Positions 7,464 to 14,551 of a stretch of 21,466 nucleotides of DNA are shown piece after piece (position 1 is the stretch's first letter; each line of letters starts with the position of its first letter). The notes under the pieces are model-generated. The model did no database searches. It had not been told where the DNA came from and worked only from the letters and a program-made list of their open reading frames with translations. A program made the position numbers and the translations under genes. The DNA comes from Synechococcus sp. UW140 (GTDB lineage Bacteria > Cyanobacteriota > Cyanobacteriia > PCC-6307 > Cyanobiaceae): the NCBI GenBank assembly GCA_945878795.1, contig CAMDWF010000005.1, positions 1 to 21,466 of the forward strand, read 5' to 3'.

Positions 7464-8501
7464 TCAGGGTTTGACTGTGGCCAGGGCAAGGCGGCTCTTG
7501 GCGAGTACCTCGGCGGGCAGGCTGATGAAGCCCAGATCAGGGGCCATCGCCTGGGCTTCGTCGCTGAGGGTGTGGGTAAACACCTTGTTGAGGGCCTCGT
7601 GACTGGCGCCGTTACCAGTTTTGTAGAGCAGGATCCAGCTGAAGGTGACGATCGGATAGCCCTTGGCTGGGTTGGGATTGCTGCCGGTGAGATCGGGGCC
7701 CAGGTCGATGGCCGCCAGGGCCTCCTGCTCCGCCGCCAGGGTGGGTTTGAGTTTCTGGCCGGAGGCATTGCTGATGGCAGCCGCCTGCAGGGGTTCCTTG
7801 ACGAAGGCCGACTCGACGTAGCCGATCGTGCCCTCCACTTGGGTTAATTGGGCCGCTACCCCCTCATTGCCCTTGGCGCCAATGCCCGTGGGCCATTTGA
7901 CGTTCTTGCCAGCCCCCGGCCCGCTTTTCCAGGCGGGACTGATGGCCGCCAGGTGGGCCGTGAAATTGGCGGTGGTGCCGGATCCATCCGAGCGAAACAC
8001 CACCTTGATGGGCTTGTCGGCGCAGCCCAGCTGGCTGAAATTGGTGATTTTGCCGAGGAACACATCAACCAATTGGGGTTGGCTGAGCTGAAGATCACAG
8101 CCTTTGTTGTTGTAAGCCACCGCAATGGCACCGGCCGTCATCGGAATCTGCACCACCCCCTGGGGCAGCTTGGCGATTTCTTCGGCCTTCATCGGCACGT
8201 CACTGGCGGCGAAATCCACCGTGCGGGAGATGAATTGGCGTACGCCCGCGCCAGATCCCACCGACTGATAATTCACCCGCACCCCTTTATCCGCCAGATC
8301 CTTAAACCAGCGTTGATAGATCGCCGCCGGAAATGAAGCCCCTGCTCCATTCAAGGTGGTGGTGCCGCCACAGGCCCCAAGGCTGACGCCGAGGCCAGCC
8401 ACCGTGCCAATCAAGACCAGATTGCGCAGCGATCTCCGGGTTGGCTGCCTGGACGCCAGGGCCCCAGGCTTGGATTGCGCCAACAGAGATTGGAAAACCA
8501 T
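7464..8501 (-). CDS. pstS: Phosphate ABC transporter substrate-binding lipoprotein PstS
   Basis: The 345-residue protein captures orthophosphate in the periplasm and hands it to the PstCAB importer. The N-terminus has basic residues, a hydrophobic segment and a lipobox-like LGVSLGAC with Cys44 as the probable acylation site. Family motifs follow: GAGASFPA (52-59) opening the phosphate-binding cleft, YQSVGSGAGVRQFI, FAASDVPM and FRSDGSGTTANF, the last being the phosphate-coordinating Ser/Gly loop; GTIGYVE and the C-terminal PIVTFSWILLYK are also typical. No pstC, pstA or pstB is in the window, so it acts with a transporter encoded elsewhere or as an extra copy. It is preceded by phoX (96-base gap with a Pho-box-like site) and followed by a CHAD gene 29 bases on. 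No clear Shine-Dalgarno sequence precedes the ATG. Confidence 0.95.
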   Translation of the reverse strand: MVFQSLLAQSKPGALASRQPTRRSLRNLVLIGTVAGLGVSLGACGGTTTLNGAGASFPAAIYQRWFKDLADKGVRVNYQSVGSGAGVRQFISRTVDFAASDVPMKAEEIAKLPQGVVQIPMTAGAIAVAYNNKGCDLQLSQPQLVDVFLGKITNFSQLGCADKPIKVVFRSDGSGTTANFTAHLAAISPAWKSGPGAGKNVKWPTGIGAKGNEGVAAQLTQVEGTIGYVESAFVKEPLQAAAISNASGQKLKPTLAAEQEALAAIDLGPDLTGSNPNPAKGYPIVTFSWILLYKTGNGASHEALNKVFTHTLSDEAQAMAPDLGFISLPAEVLAKSRLALATVKP

Positions 8502-8550
8502 GGGTCAAGGGAAGGTGATGCTACGAAATTACAAAAGTGCAGCACCAGCT

Positions 8551-8569
8551 TCGTTAAGAACAGGTTGTC
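8551..8569 (-). promoter_or_regulatory. Candidate Pho box upstream of pstS
   Basis: On the minus strand GACAACCT, three bases, then CTTAACGA form two direct repeats with an 11-base period. The second matches the cyanobacterial PhoB consensus YTTAAYYW at seven of eight positions, the first at five. A possible -10 (TGTAAT) lies 17 bases further on, and the pstS ATG is about 50 bases away. The family and position make PhoB-type control likely; the site itself is weak. Confidence 0.3.
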
Positions 8570-8597
8570 AGTTGCGCCGAAGCTGATGCTTGTAACT

Positions 8598-10853
8598 TCA
8601 GGTCCCCAGCAACCTAGCCCCGCTCTGGCGACGAATCGCCACCACCGCTGGCCGGGGCGGGCGTCCGGGTCCAGCAGGCCAGTTGGAGCCGAGCGGAACC
8701 CAGCGCAACTGCTCAAAGGGCTGGCCATCTCGGTCGCTGAGCGTATAAGCCTGCGCTTCGCTGGCCCCTGCGCCCTGCGCTGCCGCTTGGGGCACCGCTC
8801 GGATGCCGTTGGTTTCGCCAGGGTGCTGCACGGCTAGAAACAGCGTCTTGCCGGCGGGATCAAAGCAGGGGCCAGTGAATTCCGACTCCGCTGGAGCGGT
8901 GGCAAAGCAGAGCGGCTCACCGGCCGCGGCGCCTTGGGCGGGCAGCAACCAACAACTGTTGTTGCCAAAGATCTCGCCATCTCGGCCCCCCAGCCGGTCC
9001 GTCACCATCCAGAGATTGCCGGCCGGGTCGATCGCCAGATTGTCGGGGTTGGCAAAGCCCATGCCCCCTTGCCAGGGCAGACCGCCTGTGGCAACCATGC
9101 GCCAGCGAAAGCGGGCTGCCGCCGGCGCCTCGTCCGCAAGGCGCATGATCCAGCCGTGGGGCCAGCTGGCTTGCCGGGCCGGGCCGTGGAAGATGGCCGG
9201 GTCGGCCCTGCCTTCGCTATCGCTGCCGCCGGCGGTGAAAGCAATCAACAGATCGCCGCTGGCGGGATCGATTTCGGTGTCCTCGGGCCGGGCGGTGGCC
9301 GTCGCCCCAACGGCGTTGGCTGCCAGGTGGGCATCAATCAAAATGGCACCCAGCTGGGCTTGGGAAGGGCTTTGGCCCTTGCTCTGGCCCTGGCCCTGGG
9401 CTTGGGAATGGCTTTGGCCTGGGTAGAGGTCGGCCAGGGTTTGGAACCGCTGCCGGTAGCGATCTACCGCCTCATCGCTGGCGAAGCGTTCCGATCCCGG
9501 GCGGCGGCGGTCGCTATGGGGCAGGACGGTGGCCATCGGCACCCCCCATTGGTCGTAGTGGCTGGGGTATTGGGGTTGGATCGGGGTCTGGGGGGCGAGG
9601 CGGATCCATTGGCCGCTGCCGTCTTCGCCAAAACGGGCGACTTCAAGATGGCCCTGCTCAAACAGGCGCGAGTTGGCGCGATCCTGCGGGTCTTGCACCA
9701 CAGATTCGCTGACAAAGCGGTAAAGATGGCCCCCATAACGGTCGCAGCCGGAATAAACGATCAGGGGTTGGGCGCGCTGGGCCTTGATCGCCACGGCCTC
9801 ATGGCGAAACCGGCCCAGCCAGCTGTGTTTGATCGGTGCCCGTTGGGGTTGAAACGGATCAATCTCCACCATCCAGCCGTATTTGTTGCCCGCCAGGCCA
9901 AAGGGCTGGCCCAAGCCCTCCAGTTTGTTGCCGTCATAGACAAACGGCCGCTGGGCCGGCGGCGCCGACGTGCCGTCGGCAAATACCGCCTCCACAACCT
10001 GATTGTGGAAGTTTTCTTCGGCGCTCAGCACGGTGCCCCAAGGGGTCTGGCCGCCGGCGCAGTTGGCGAAGCTGCCGATGATGCCATCCCCCAGACCATC
10101 GTCGTAGCCCAGTCGTTGCTTGAGAGCGAACACCTCCCGCGCTGGCCCGCTGACGGCCAGCCTTTGGGCGGGGTCGGTCCAGCCGCTCAGCCCGGTGATG
10201 CGGCGATCGTGGCGGCCAGGCCGCCGTTTCCAGGAGCCATCGGCCTGCTGCTCGATCGTGCAAACGCCGATGCCCAGGTCGGCCATGGCCGCGGTTGCCA
10301 CCTGCAGCACCATCTGGCGTAGGGGATCGTTCTCGGCGAGGGTGTCCCAAGGCAGATCGCCTTGGAGTTGGCCCAGCCGTGCCGCCAGGGCTGGCAGGGG
10401 CAGCGCAGTGCCGATGACCTCGGCGTAGGCGTCGGCCCAGGCCCGCGCTGAGATGTATTCGAAATTGACGGTGAGCAGGGCCTTGTCGCCGCCCAGGGCG
10501 TTGAAGGCCAGGTAGTCATTGTTGAAACCGAAGCGGCCATTGCCCAGGGGCTCGCCCCAACTAGCCACCACATCGGCGCGGAAGCCGTCGGGCACCACCA
10601 CCCCATCGGCCAGGGTGATCTGGCTGTAGGCGGCCCGCTGCTGGCTGGCGCTGAGGCCGTCGTTGGCCAGGGGCAGGGGATAGGGGACGGGGGCAAAGGG
10701 TCGGCCTGCGCCAGGGTTCGCCGCAGCGGCGAGTCCTCTGGGCAAGAGGGCTGGGCGCAATACCGCAGACCCCACGCCAATGCCCAACAGGGCCAGCAGC
10801 TCGCGTCGTTTCAGCGAATCAAACACTTCAATCCACCCGCCCTGTCGATGCAA
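8598..10853 (-). CDS. phoX: PhoX-family alkaline phosphatase (DUF839), Tat-exported
   Basis: This 751-residue protein is a PhoX-type phosphatase, a monomeric iron-calcium enzyme that releases phosphate from organic monoesters outside the cytoplasm. The N-terminus carries a twin-arginine signal (LKRRELLALLGIGVG, Arg16-Arg17) and an alanine-rich cleavage region near residue 45. Core motifs include FANCAGGQTPWGTVLSAEEN (262-281), whose Cys265 and acidic residues correspond to metal ligands in known PhoX, then WLGRFRHEAVAI, GCDRYGGHLYRFVS and GFANPDNLAIDPAGNLWMVTD, the beta-propeller strands. A Gln/Ser/Gly low-complexity insert interrupts the propeller near residues 477-500. The gene is first in a minus-strand run phoX-pstS-CHAD-ene-reductase and has a Pho-box-like element upstream. 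The phosphatase supplies the phosphate that the neighbouring PstS would capture. Confidence 0.95.
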   Translation of the reverse strand: MHRQGGWIEVFDSLKRRELLALLGIGVGSAVLRPALLPRGLAAAANPGAGRPFAPVPYPLPLANDGLSASQQRAAYSQITLADGVVVPDGFRADVVASWGEPLGNGRFGFNNDYLAFNALGGDKALLTVNFEYISARAWADAYAEVIGTALPLPALAARLGQLQGDLPWDTLAENDPLRQMVLQVATAAMADLGIGVCTIEQQADGSWKRRPGRHDRRITGLSGWTDPAQRLAVSGPAREVFALKQRLGYDDGLGDGIIGSFANCAGGQTPWGTVLSAEENFHNQVVEAVFADGTSAPPAQRPFVYDGNKLEGLGQPFGLAGNKYGWMVEIDPFQPQRAPIKHSWLGRFRHEAVAIKAQRAQPLIVYSGCDRYGGHLYRFVSESVVQDPQDRANSRLFEQGHLEVARFGEDGSGQWIRLAPQTPIQPQYPSHYDQWGVPMATVLPHSDRRRPGSERFASDEAVDRYRQRFQTLADLYPGQSHSQAQGQGQSKGQSPSQAQLGAILIDAHLAANAVGATATARPEDTEIDPASGDLLIAFTAGGSDSEGRADPAIFHGPARQASWPHGWIMRLADEAPAAARFRWRMVATGGLPWQGGMGFANPDNLAIDPAGNLWMVTDRLGGRDGEIFGNNSCWLLPAQGAAAGEPLCFATAPAESEFTGPCFDPAGKTLFLAVQHPGETNGIRAVPQAAAQGAGASEAQAYTLSDRDGQPFEQLRWVPLGSNWPAGPGRPPRPAVVAIRRQSGARLLGT
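9354..9421 (-). repeat. Low-complexity Q/S/G-coding repeat inside phoX
   Basis: Degenerate hexamer-like units (TGGCCC, TGGGCT, TTGGGA on the plus strand) run through this stretch. On the coding strand they give a SHSQAQGQGQSKGQ-type peptide. It keeps the phoX reading frame and probably forms a flexible surface loop. Such tracts expand and contract by replication slippage. Confidence 0.6.
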
Positions 10854-10955
10854 ATAGCCTGCTGGAGTCTCGGCGTTGCCGGTTGCATTCTAGAACACAT
10901 TGTTAAAACTGAGATTTTGTTGGGGCTCTATTTTCTGGCTCCTCCAATCCTCAAC

Positions 10956-10974
10956 ATTTTAAAAGTAGGTTAAT
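10956..10974 (-). promoter_or_regulatory. Candidate Pho box upstream of phoX
   Basis: The minus strand reads ATTAACCT, three bases, TTTAAAAT, placing two TTAA cores exactly 11 bases apart as in cyanobacterial PhoB sites (YTTAAYYW repeats). The site is about 100 bases before the phoX ATG, in an AT-rich gap between phoX and a divergent gene, so it could serve both. Confidence 0.35.
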
Positions 10975-11056
10975 TATAATTGATTGAGTGCATGGGACTC
11001 CAAGGCAAACGCTTGGCACGTCTCAGTGGTAAAATATTGTTTTGCAAAAACTTCCA

Positions 11057-11785
11057 ATGATCCAGTTGCTTTCCTCCTGCGCCCCAGCCTTCCTTTCTCC
11101 TTCCGTTTCTCTCGCTCATAGCGCCAGGGTTGGCTTTGGGTTGGCCCTATCGCTCTTGGTTGGCGCCGCTGGTTCACCCGTTTTGGCCAATACGGTGGCC
11201 AAGGCGGAAGCAGAATGCCGCCTCACCGATAACGGCAAAGTCGTGTTTGATGGCGGTTGCAGCATTAAACAAAAAGACGGCTCAGGCACCGTCGGCTTTG
11301 TGGTCAAACTGGAAGATGGCAGCACCTATCGTTTCTCCGGTCCCAACCGCACCAACCTGCGCTTGGAAGGGGGTGATGGCGGCAGCAATGTGCTGTTTGA
11401 GGACAAGGGAGCCAAGGGGTTGTTCAGCTGGAATGACGGCACTCGCACCCGTCGTCTATCGGTCAAAACCAACGAAACCACTGCCTCCAGCGCCGGCGAT
11501 CGCGATCAGATCAACACCCGCATTGAAAGCGATGGTCGCAACTGCAAATCCGCCATCCTCGCCAAGTACGGCGACGGCTCCAAGATGTCGATGGCTGATG
11601 TGAACGTAACCCTGGGAGCCTCCCTGCGCCAGAGCATTGATGCCGGCAAAACCAGCCTCGCCGATATCAATCGCAGCGGCCTCGACTACAACTTCACTAC
11701 CCGCCACGCCAAGGGCAAAGATCCCATCGGCACCTGTGCCACCGATGGTCAGGGCACCGTGATCAAAATCCAGAGCAACCGCTGA
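11057..11785 (+). CDS. Secreted protein of unknown function
   Basis: From the ATG at 11057 the protein has 242 residues; a TTG at 11042 would add five. It has a signal peptide with hydrophobic core VGFGLALSLLVGAAGSPVLA and a probable signal peptidase I cut after VLA-N. The mature part begins with a cysteine-containing segment (ECRLTDNGKVVFDGGCSIKQ) followed by strand-rich sequence (GTVGFVVKLEDGSTYRFSGP, NVLFEDKGAKGLFSWNDGTRTRRLSV). Four cysteines (in ECRL, GGCS, RNCK and GTCA) could form two disulfides, which fits a periplasmic location. I do not recognise a named family. It is divergent from phoX and converges on the CDF gene with only 33 bases between stop codons and no clear terminator. 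GCGATCGC (HIP1) occurs within it at 11496. Confidence 0.7.
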   Translation: MIQLLSSCAPAFLSPSVSLAHSARVGFGLALSLLVGAAGSPVLANTVAKAEAECRLTDNGKVVFDGGCSIKQKDGSGTVGFVVKLEDGSTYRFSGPNRTNLRLEGGDGGSNVLFEDKGAKGLFSWNDGTRTRRLSVKTNETTASSAGDRDQINTRIESDGRNCKSAILAKYGDGSKMSMADVNVTLGASLRQSIDAGKTSLADINRSGLDYNFTTRHAKGKDPIGTCATDGQGTVIKIQSNR

Positions 11786-11818
11786 TCGACGTCCCCCCTG
11801 CTTCCCTAGCCTGTTTTC

Positions 11819-12727
11819 CTAGCTTTGATCCCACCGCAGCCCTTCGTCCTGCCACGAGGTTTCATCGTCGATCGGCTCTAGGTGGGTGAAGACATGGGTG
11901 CGGGGCAGGGCTGCGGCAATCTCTCTTTCGAGGGATTCACAAAAGTCGTGGCCCTGCTTCACCGTCCAATGGCCAGGCACCAGCACGTGGAAATTGACGA
12001 AACGGCGGGATCCCGCCATGCGGGTGCGCAGGGCATGGAAGGTGATGTCGGTTCTTTTGTGGTGTGCCAGCAGGGCCTCCAATTGCCGATGTTCAGCTTC
12101 CGGCAGGGCCCGATCCAACAGGCCTGAGGCCGTTTCGTGCAGCAATCGCCAGCCCGTAACCACAATATTAAGGGCCACGATGATGGCGATCAGGGGATCC
12201 AGAATCGTCAAGCCGGTGAGCTTGGCCAAGGCCACCCCCAGCACCACCCCAAGGGAGGTCCAGACATCACTGAGCAGGTGATGGGCATCGGCCCGCAGGG
12301 TGATCGAATCAAATCGCCGCCCGGCCCGCAGCAGCAACCAGGCCACCCCGCCGTTGATGGCGGTGGCCACCAGCGAAAGCGCCAGGCCCACATCCACCTG
12401 TTGCAATCCCTCGGGCTGCTGCAAGCGCCCTGCGGCGGCATGGATGATCGCCAGGGCCGCCACCACAATCAGGGCGCTTTCGAGGCCACTGGAGAAATAC
12501 TCCGCTTTGGAATGGCCGAAGTGGTGGCGGTTATCGGCCGGTTTGGCCGCCAGGGTGAGGGCCCAGAACGCCCCAATCGCCGCCACCAGATTCACCCCCG
12601 ATTCCATAGCGTCGGATAGCAACCCCACCGAACCGGTGAGTTGCCAGGCCTGGGTTTTGAGCGCAATCGTGGCGACGGCCGCCGCCACCGAAACCAAGGT
12701 GTAGGTGCGGGGGTTGTCAAAGGCCAT
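11819..12727 (-). CDS. Cation diffusion facilitator (CDF) family transporter
   Basis: The 302-residue protein is a full-length CDF antiporter, which exports divalent metals such as Zn2+, Fe2+, Co2+ or Mn2+ against protons. Six membrane helices are followed by a cytoplasmic domain with the TxHxLRTRMAGSRRFVNFHVLVPG pattern of the ferredoxin-like dimer domain. The transport site is unusual: helix 5 has the classical His150-x3-Asp154 (ADAHHLLSDVWTS), but helix 2 reads SDAMESGVN, placing Glu42 and Asn46 where Zn-exporting members have His/Asp and Asp. Metal choice is therefore uncertain. A GGAG lies seven bases before the ATG. The gene starts 67 bases downstream of znuB on the same strand, so it may share the Zur-controlled transcript. 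Confidence 0.92.
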   Translation of the reverse strand: MAFDNPRTYTLVSVAAAVATIALKTQAWQLTGSVGLLSDAMESGVNLVAAIGAFWALTLAAKPADNRHHFGHSKAEYFSSGLESALIVVAALAIIHAAAGRLQQPEGLQQVDVGLALSLVATAINGGVAWLLLRAGRRFDSITLRADAHHLLSDVWTSLGVVLGVALAKLTGLTILDPLIAIIVALNIVVTGWRLLHETASGLLDRALPEAEHRQLEALLAHHKRTDITFHALRTRMAGSRRFVNFHVLVPGHWTVKQGHDFCESLEREIAAALPRTHVFTHLEPIDDETSWQDEGLRWDQS

Positions 12728-12794
12728 GGTGTGCTCCGAAAAGCCTCAGCAAGCGAGCTCCGTTTGGGGTTCGTCAATTTAGAAGGGTTGCCAG

Positions 12795-13619
12795 TCAGCG
12801 CCTGCGGCTCACCAGATTTGCCAACGGCAGCAGGGCCAGGCAAAGCACGCCGATCAACGGCCCCGGGGGCAGGTTGATGGCCGGCACCAGGGCCAGGCCA
12901 AAGCCCAGGGCTGTCACCGCCAGGCCCACCGCAGCGGCCCTGACCAGGGCCGCCCGCAGACTCAGGGCCCCCACCAGGGCCAGCACGGCGGGGGCCCCCA
13001 TCAAAGCCATCACCAACACCACCCCCACCGCCGCCATGGCGCTGACCACGGTGAAGGCGGTGACCAGGGTCATCAGCGCCTGCAGGCGGGCAACGGGCAC
13101 ACCCATGGCCGCCGCCCCGGCCGGATCCACCCCCAGAAACACCAGCTGGTCGTAGCGCCCCACCAGCAGGGCGAGCACCGCCCCCAGGGCGACGAGGGCC
13201 CGCAGCAGATCGGTGGGCCCCGCCGCCAGCAGGTCGCCGAACAACACCGCTTCGAGATCGATGCGCAGGTGCAGCAGGGGAATCAGCAACACCCCCAGGC
13301 CCAGGAAGCCCGCCAGCACGGTGTTCAGCACGGCCTCGTGGCTGCCGTCAGCGGCAGGGGCATGGCGGCTGAGGCGATCGGCCACCAGGGCACCGCCCAC
13401 CCCACTGGCCACGCCGCCGAGGGCTGGATCCAGGTGCAAGGCCAGGGCCAGGGCCAGCCCTGGCAGCACGGCGTGGGAGATCAGGTTGGCCTGAAAGAGT
13501 CGGCGCTGCACCAGCAGCAAGGTGCCCGTGAGGGGACACAACAGCCCGATCACCAGGGCCAACAACAGGGGCACGGCCCACCAGAAGGCACCCGGGGCCT
13601 GGGAATCAACCACAGCCAT
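12795..13619 (-). CDS. znuB: Zinc/manganese ABC transporter permease (ZnuB-like)
   Basis: From the ATG at 13619 the protein has 274 residues and is almost wholly hydrophobic, with eight or nine membrane helices, matching the ABC-3 metal permease family that forms the channel of ZnuABC/MntABC importers. Typical segments are GLLCPLTGTLLLVQRRLFQANLISHAVLPGLALA near the N-terminus (the conserved 'lisHavlpG' motif) and AMGVPVARLQALMTLVTAFTVVSAMAAVGVVLVMALMGAPAVLA, the cytoplasmic coupling region. The ATG overlaps the last 14 bases of the ATPase gene, indicating translational coupling. The assignment to zinc rather than manganese rests on the Zur-like operator upstream. Confidence 0.92.
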   Translation of the reverse strand: MAVVDSQAPGAFWWAVPLLLALVIGLLCPLTGTLLLVQRRLFQANLISHAVLPGLALALALHLDPALGGVASGVGGALVADRLSRHAPAADGSHEAVLNTVLAGFLGLGVLLIPLLHLRIDLEAVLFGDLLAAGPTDLLRALVALGAVLALLVGRYDQLVFLGVDPAGAAAMGVPVARLQALMTLVTAFTVVSAMAAVGVVLVMALMGAPAVLALVGALSLRAALVRAAAVGLAVTALGFGLALVPAINLPPGPLIGVLCLALLPLANLVSRRR

Positions 13620-14292
13620 GGGGGGCCAGGCGTAATTCACCCAGGGTCTGGCGCACCTGGGCCGGTGTCCCCTGGGCCAGCAGGTGCCGATCCAGCACCA
13701 AAACCCGGTCGTAGGCCTCCAGATCCGAACCCCAGTCGTGGCTGCTCACCAACAGGGTCAGGCCGGCATCGCGCAATTGGGCCAACACCGCCAGCAGGGC
13801 CGTGCGGGCCGGCGGATCGATGGCCGCACAGGGTTCGTCAAGCAACAGCAGCGGGGCTTGTCCCACCAAAGCGCGGGCTAACAGGGCCCGCTGCTGCTGG
13901 CCGCCGGAAAGTTGGTCGAGGCGCCGGTGGGCCAAATCCTGCAGGCCGACCCGTTGCAGGGCCCCATCCACCTGGCAACAGGGAGCCTGTGAACGGTCGG
14001 CACCGTTGCCACCCATCAGACCAAGGGCCACCAGCGCCCGCACCGTGATCGGAAAATGCCAGGCCATTTCAGTGCGCTGGGGCATCAGGGCCAGGCGAGC
14101 GCGCCGTTTCAGGGCGGCCCCCTGGGGTTCGCCGTCGATGGCAATGCGGCCCTCTGCCACAGGCAGCTGGCCGGCGATGGCCTGCAGCAGGGTGCTTTTG
14201 CCGGCGCCGTTGGGGCCCACCAGGGCGGTGAGGCTGCCGGCTGCCAGGGCAAACGTCAGGTGTTCCAGCACGGGATGCTGGCCACGCCGCAC
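13606..14292 (-). CDS. znuC: Zinc ABC transporter ATPase (ZnuC-like), start uncertain
   Basis: The ATP-binding subunit of the metal importer. It has Walker A GPNGAGKST, a Q-loop at ALMPQRTEM, signature LSGGQQQRA, Walker B LLLLDEP and the switch His in VSSHDWG, with a usual total length near 240. The first canonical start in frame is the GTG at 14292 (228 residues), but this drops the first strand of the fold. The in-frame codons just upstream encode APAPALDVADLTV, a normal N-terminus for this family, with a stop at 14355-14357 and no ATG, GTG or TTG between. A CTG at 14331 preceded by AAGG five bases earlier is a plausible rare start. It overlaps znuB by 14 bases and is divergent from znuA. 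Confidence 0.93.
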   Translation of the reverse strand: MRRGQHPVLEHLTFALAAGSLTALVGPNGAGKSTLLQAIAGQLPVAEGRIAIDGEPQGAALKRRARLALMPQRTEMAWHFPITVRALVALGLMGGNGADRSQAPCCQVDGALQRVGLQDLAHRRLDQLSGGQQQRALLARALVGQAPLLLLDEPCAAIDPPARTALLAVLAQLRDAGLTLLVSSHDWGSDLEAYDRVLVLDRHLLAQGTPAQVRQTLGELRLAPHGCG

Positions 14293-14371
14293 CGTCAGGT
14301 CCGCAACGTCGAGAGCGGGGGCTGGGGCCAGGGCGACCTTGCTGCTGGCCCCAACCTAGCGATCGTCAAGA

Positions 14372-14386
14372 TGAAAACCATTATCG
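14372..14386. promoter_or_regulatory. Candidate Zur operator between znuC and znuA
   Basis: TGAAAACCATTATCG is a 7-1-7 imperfect palindrome. Read on the minus strand, CGATAATGGTTTTCA matches the cyanobacterial Zur-type consensus TGATAATGATTATCA, as I recall it, at 12 of 15 positions. It lies in the divergent gap between the zinc ATPase and zinc-binding protein genes, where a zinc-dependent repressor could control both directions. Confidence 0.5.
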
Positions 14387-14418
14387 TTGTTAGGGGCAAT
14401 TTTTGCCTTTGCCGCGGC

Positions 14419-14508
14419 TTTTGTTGTGCCGCTGCCTTTGCTTGTGCCGCTGCCTTTTGTTGTGCCGCTGTCATTGCCGCTGTCATTGCCACTGTCTCTG
14501 TTTCTGTC
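14419..14508 (+). repeat. 18/12-bp tandem repeat upstream of or within znuA start
   Basis: Three 18-base units (TTTTGTTGTGCCGCTGCC and two variants at 14437 and 14455) are followed by three 12-base units (ATTGCCGCTGTC, ATTGCCACTGTC, TCTGTTTCTGTC). All unit lengths are multiples of three. In the znuA frame they would read FVVPLP, LLVPLP, FVVPLS, LPLS, LPLS, LFLS. The repeat lies between the Zur-like operator and the clear lipoprotein signal of znuA and is either a 5' leader or an extended N-terminus. Confidence 0.75.
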
Positions 14509-14551
14509 ACGTTCTGGTTTGGCTGCCTGCCCCCTGGGCTGCGGGGCAGCC

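Noticed and set aside
8934..10322. Long plus-strand open frame opposite phoX
   Set aside because: It is the antisense shadow of a clear phoX gene in GC-rich DNA and has no domain-like sequence.
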